Position numbers and translations under genes: made by a program. The notes below the pieces were generated by a model. The model saw only the letters and a list, made by a program, of their open reading frames with translations. It was not told where the DNA came from and did no database searches. 64,000 bases of DNA from Pyrocephalus nanus (lineage: Eukaryota > Chordata > Aves > Passeriformes > Tyrannidae): positions 5,009,501-5,073,500 of the forward strand of contig CM076280.1 in assembly GCA_038380795.1 (NCBI GenBank), in the 5' to 3' direction. Within the stretch, counting starts at the first letter, position 1, and every line of letters begins with the position of its first letter. This document shows positions 59,551 to 64,000 of this stretch, in pieces.

Positions 59551-61384
59551 AAGTATTTCAATTGGGATGAATCTGCCTTTTCCAGACTGTAAGATATGTC
59601 TTAACATATTATTCCTGGTTCTCCAGGACTGGAATGAGTATTTAGTTGTAGAAGAGACCTTGAAGAAATATCCCTGGAGTTAATCTGTCCAGCTAAATAG
59701 GGACCAAAGATAAATGAAATGTATCATTCCTAAGCCAAGTGTCTGCTGGATGTACAGCTTGAACTGATAGTAGGAATGGACTCATTTCTTTATTATCCTC
59801 CTCTCCCAGTTTCAGATGTCACGGGGTTTCTGGTGGATCAGCTTTAGCTTTTCATGAGCTTGAGCTCTGGCAAAGTGAACAAGTAGGGTGAAAGACTCCT
59901 TCCCCAGAGGGCATTTCCTCCAGGGGTTTCATCCTGACCATGGCAGATGTTCTTGCATGAGGCATCTGCAAGGAGAGGAGTTATCCGGAGCCAATACATT
60001 CGTTTTTAGCTCTGGTTGAATTTGTGGCTGAAAAAAAAAATGGGATGAAAGATCCCCAAAAGATTTGACAAGGAATTAGTTTCCACTTAAGAGAAGAGCT
60101 GTGCTAGGAATAGTGTGGAGGGCAGTCTCTGGGGAGATAAGAAAATAGAAGGGAGAGGAAAAAGATGGATCCTTAAGGGGATGAGGCCTTAGCCTCAGTT
60201 ATGGAAACAGATAATTTCCCAATATAGACAGATAATAGGGAAGAGGATCCAGGCAGCATGTCAGCTGGGTCTGGTGAGATTCAGCTTGGCAAGCTGACAT
60301 CAGAGAAGAGATCACAAACACTTTCCCTCTTCTCCTCTCCTTCGCCTTCCCCAAAGTTTAAAGTTTACCTGCTAATTCCCTTATCAGAAGTTTGTGCTGG
60401 GAAGTCTTATCTGGATTTTACAGGCAGCTCCTGGCACTAGACCCAAATTAGAGGAAAGCATTTCATTCTTCTCCAGGTCTTCAGTGAAAGGAACACTCTA
60501 AGCCAACAATATTATTGTCATTAGTGGGACGGGGCTGTTAATGATGGGAATGTGTGTTTGGCTTTCAAATGAGACCTGCCATCTATCCCTGCTTCTGACC
60601 TGGTGCAGCTTAGTGGGGCTAAATTGCTTTTTAAAGCTGATCAGAATGAACCTAAATTGAGGCATTAAAGCCACGTTCACTTGATCTTCCTGTCCCCACA
60701 GCCCTGCCACTGCTGGTGGCTGCCCTGGACTCACCAGGCAGGCAAGGAAACCATCCCCAAGGCAAGACCAGAGCTCCAGAGAGTCTGTGTTTGGAGGAGT
60801 TTTTTCTGTCACCCCAGCTCTCCCTATTTTTCACTTTCAAATGTAATTGAAAGTCATTCTTTTAACTTAATTTATTTATCAGCTCTATACATTTGAAATT
60901 GCAGGCGCCTTCATCTCAGCGTTCATTTCCTTGCCCTTTAATGTGAACCTGACTCAATTCCCCATCCCCTTCAAAGCTCTTTATTAGTTCTGCAGCACTT
61001 TCCCCTCACCCTCCCTCTCCCTAATCTCACCTCCCCGTTCAGCTGCCGTGCAGATGAGCAGCCCAGAGTTCAGGGCCAACCACCCCTACACTGCATGGTG
61101 GAGGAGCCCACCTTTCCCCACCCTTCACACAGTTTGGGGGGCTGTGTCCCACAGGTTTTTGGAGACAGCTTTCCCCCTCCCGTCAGCTGTACTGTGTCTA
61201 CCTCCAAAATGAGTAATTTTTGTGCCCTTTATTTCCTTTTTTTCAGCAACCCCTCAGTGCCTGAACCCACGAGGCTTCTGGGGAGGTCAGCAGAGGAGCT
61301 GACTGCAGGGAATGATCCAAAACAAAGCCCAAAAAGTCCTTGATCTCCAGCTTCCTTTCTGTGGAAGGATGATGTTGATTTTTT

Positions 61385-61470
61385 TCCCTTCCATCTGGGG
61401 AAACTGAGGTTTGGAGCAAGGAGCTGATTGCTCAGTGTAACTTCAATTCTAACCCAGGCTTATTTTCTTT
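61385..61470 (+). mobile_element. Possible MIR-like fragment
   Basis: CCATCTGGGGAAACTGAGGT, then CTAACCCAGGCTTAT, as in MIR 3' regions. Short. Confidence 0.4.
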
Positions 61471-61874
61471 TAAATACCTTTGCCTCCCACAGCAGGAGCT
61501 GAGGTCCAGCCACAGAGCACTGAGGGGTTATTCCTGCAAACTTCCAAGCTCTGGCCCTGCGTGGCTCTTCCCAGACACAGAGTTAAAGCTGCCTGTAGAG
61601 AAAATAAACAACCTGCTTTGCAGTTGTCTTGCTGGGAGCTGACTTGCTTCTTTGCCTTGTCACTGAGATGTGGTGATTAAAGACATCAGCTGCGGGGCTT
61701 GGGGCACAGTGAGGGGACCCAGACACTTTGTAAGCTGTCACCTCACTCTGTGGGAGTGAGTCTGGTGCAGTGGAGAGCTGTGATAAGGTGTGATGGGACA
61801 TTGTGCCTAAGGCACTGGGAAAGAGTCCATGAACCTCTTCTTACTGATGAAAATGGGTCCTCTATTTTGTTCCA

Positions 61875-61945
61875 TTTCATTTGTTTTATTTTATTTTGGT
61901 TTATTTTATTTATTACTTTATTTTGGCTTATTTTATTATTTTTCC
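61875..61945. repeat. TTTTA-rich low-complexity tract
   Basis: Imperfect TTTTATTTTA repeats on the + strand. Confidence 0.85.
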
Positions 61946-63334
61946 TCCCCACCAAGCCTCTTTTCATCCCCTTATCTTCACCGGTAGTTGTAGATTAATG
62001 CATGTCTCGGGAAGATAAATGCACTTTCAGATCTTCAAAAGGCAAGGCAGCCTCTGAATCCAGTGTTTACAACCTCTTTGGCTGGTGACAAGGCAGGCAG
62101 CCTGACATGACCTTCAGCTGAGCCTTCAAGGTCAAAGTGAGATGCAGCTCCTGCTCCCCAGGAGCACAGTGGGTCCCAGTGCTCCCAGTGGCGTGACTGG
62201 ACCAGTGAGCCGTGTTTGATTTAACTCTGTCCCCTGCCAGGGCAAACTCCCTCCCCTCTGCCTTTCTCCAGGTATTGAGTGAAAGTTTTGAGATGGAGGA
62301 GAAAAGAGAGAGGGAAGATGGAGTCAGGGAGAGGGAGCAATCCAACTCCAGGATTCAGGACTATACAGATACCGAGACTTTCACTCAGCCCCACGTTCAG
62401 GATCAGGACACACCAGTTGATGCCCAGCTCCAGATTGCACTGCTGTTCTCCAGCGAGGGCCAGATCACACTCCTGGTAAGTCTGAAGTCCAATACAGGTC
62501 TGTCTTGACCAGCCCTGAACTTCCCAATATACATTAGGATAGTCACCCACAGGTCCAAGGTTCTGACTCTGGCCTGGCTTTTCCAGGAACTCTTTAGCTC
62601 TGTGGCTGAGCCACATTCAAAGTACTGAATTTTATAAATTACCTGAGTAAATTTGCTTTGAAATATCCAGCTCTGTGATTGCAGTTCTCTCTGGCTCCAT
62701 CCCTTGCCATCAGGAGTCACAGTCTGGCATCCCTGGCTGTGGTTTGCCTGATGCCACAGGGAGGAGGAGGAGGAGGGCTGGGGGCAGCAGACAGTGCAGG
62801 GTCAGAGGGAGAGGGTTGGTGTGTACAGAGCTTAAGTGGTGGCTCCAAGGTGGGAGAAAATGTAACTGTGTTTGAGCTGTTCTGAGGCATTTTGAAGCTC
62901 ATCCCTGTGAATTAGGGGCTGAGTGAAGTCATTAAACCCTAATCAAAAGCAGCTAATCAGGAATCAGTGGGAGATCTTCCAATTAATTGCAGCTGGAGCC
63001 AGAGGAGCTGCAGTGCTGGCAGCTGGGGAAGGAGGACAGAGGTAAGGAATGAGCAGCAGTGTCATGTCTTCTGCCCCTGAGAGACCTCAGGGGGTCTGTC
63101 CCAGCTCCCATGATGGGTTTGGGCATCTCAAAAGTATTTAGGGGACCTCAAAAGACCTGCCTACCCTTCCCTTCCCTCCTGGAGGTTCCTTGTGATTTCC
63201 CAAATGTGCTTTGAACCTGCTGTGTTGTTGCAGATATTCTGCTGACCCACAGCAATGGGGGCCTTACAAGGCTTCTCTGCCTGTTGGAGGGGGGGAGCTC
63301 TCACACACAGCTGTTGGCAGAGCTCCTTCACCCC

Positions 63335-63425
63335 ACACATCTTTACATCTGAGAGTCTCCAAGTGCTTTACGGATTTCTTAGGTAAATATCAGCATCTTG
63401 ACTTCTCAGGAAACTGAGTGACATG
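63335..63425 (+). mobile_element. MIR-like SINE fragment
   Basis: TCTCCAAGTGCTTTACGGAT, then a GGTAAATATCAGCATC block and TCAGGAAACTGAGTGACATG, in the order CAAAGTGCTTTACA ... GGTA-GTATTATTATCCCC ... GGAAACTGAGGCA of old amniote SINEs. Confidence 0.5.
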
Positions 63426-64000
63426 CGAGAAGTGCTCTGACATCCCAGACTTTGCTCAGGCTTTGTCTGCAGCCCAGTGAAGATTTCACTGCAGTTCAAA
63501 CAGCGGTTCATGAGCTGGATGCAAAGTCAGCCTTGGCTGTGTCAGGATGCCCTGCAAGAGAGGGCAATCTCAGGTGACATTTTCCTCTTCTGCTGAGGTG
63601 ACAATTAGGCTCTGTGGTGGGTCACAGGTAGTTCATAACTTCCCACAGTCCCAAGGCACTACTCTTCTGATGGGGCCATTAATGGGAGCAGCAGGGTTTG
63701 CATTGCATGTTCTCCTAAATTCAGCCAGGGTCCTGCTTTCCAGACATATCCTTCTAGACCCAAAGTCTTTCTCCTCACCATCCTTGAAGTTAGAAAGGAG
63801 TTGTATCTCAAGAAAGCAGTGGTGTGGAGAATTAAGGCCTGTGAATGTGGCTGGACCCCAGGACACCCCCTGTGCCACTGAGTCACTGGAGCACAATGCC
63901 ATGGTGTGTTCCTTTCTATTTTATGATAAAACCCCTCAAGGATACGATTGACTCCTCTCACCATTAAAGGCAACTGGAGAAGAGCAGAGGTATTCTGCTG

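Larger units (their letters stand above)
59551..63334. other. Intergenic, few elements
   Basis: Only weak MIR-like and TTTTA-rich stretches noted. The overlapping frames at 62212-62720 on both strands are not convincing. Confidence 0.5.

Noticed and set aside
62212..62720. Overlapping open frames on both strands
   Set aside because: Long frames on both strands in repetitive, stop-poor sequence; no family recognised.

Overview
The window is vertebrate nuclear DNA, almost certainly from a bird and probably a passerine. The evidence is many CR1 LINE 3' ends with the ATTCTATG-type tail, two tRNA-Ile/CR1 composite SINEs of the kind described from zebra finch, short compact introns, and one recognisable gene, Toll-like receptor 4 (TLR4). 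It reads as a gene-poor interval with a single intact protein-coding gene on the + strand. In other vertebrates TLR4 also lies in a gene-poor region.

Positions 1-36100, upstream of TLR4: no intact gene was found. The stretch holds dispersed CR1 fragments (near 1.4, 4.4, 10.2-10.8, 13.5, 18.5, 22 and 33 kb), worn MIR-like SINEs (5.4, 17.5, 24.2 and 28.1 kb), a mosaic direct repeat about 277 bp long at 7.9 and 11.0 kb, CpG-rich patches at 19.4-19.9 and 22.5-22.8 kb, simple repeats, an exon-like open segment at 9.6 kb, and a broken exon of an ST3GAL-type sialyltransferase at 28.9 kb followed directly by an A17 run.

Positions 36100-42420, TLR4: a perfect GGAANNGAAA (ETS/IRF composite) site lies 145 bp before the ATG. 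Three coding exons follow (93, 167 and 2260 bp, GT-AG introns of 856 and 1237 bp) and encode an intact 839-residue receptor with signal peptide, LRR ectodomain, one membrane helix and TIR domain. Polyadenylation signals lie about 1.0 and 1.5 kb after the stop.

Positions 42420-64000, downstream: again no intact gene. This part has inverted CR1 pieces at 43.2-43.9 kb, a tRNA-Ile-derived SINE at 44.2 kb with a 29-bp target-site duplication, a second truncated SINE at 45.5 kb, CR1 fragments at 54 and 56.8 kb, a 12-bp minisatellite, long poly-T and TTTCC tracts, a C16 run, and a CpG-island-like block at 58.4-58.9 kb with no gene that I recognise.

Only TLR4 is supported as a working gene. All repeat names rest on recognising family consensus features by eye, without a database search.
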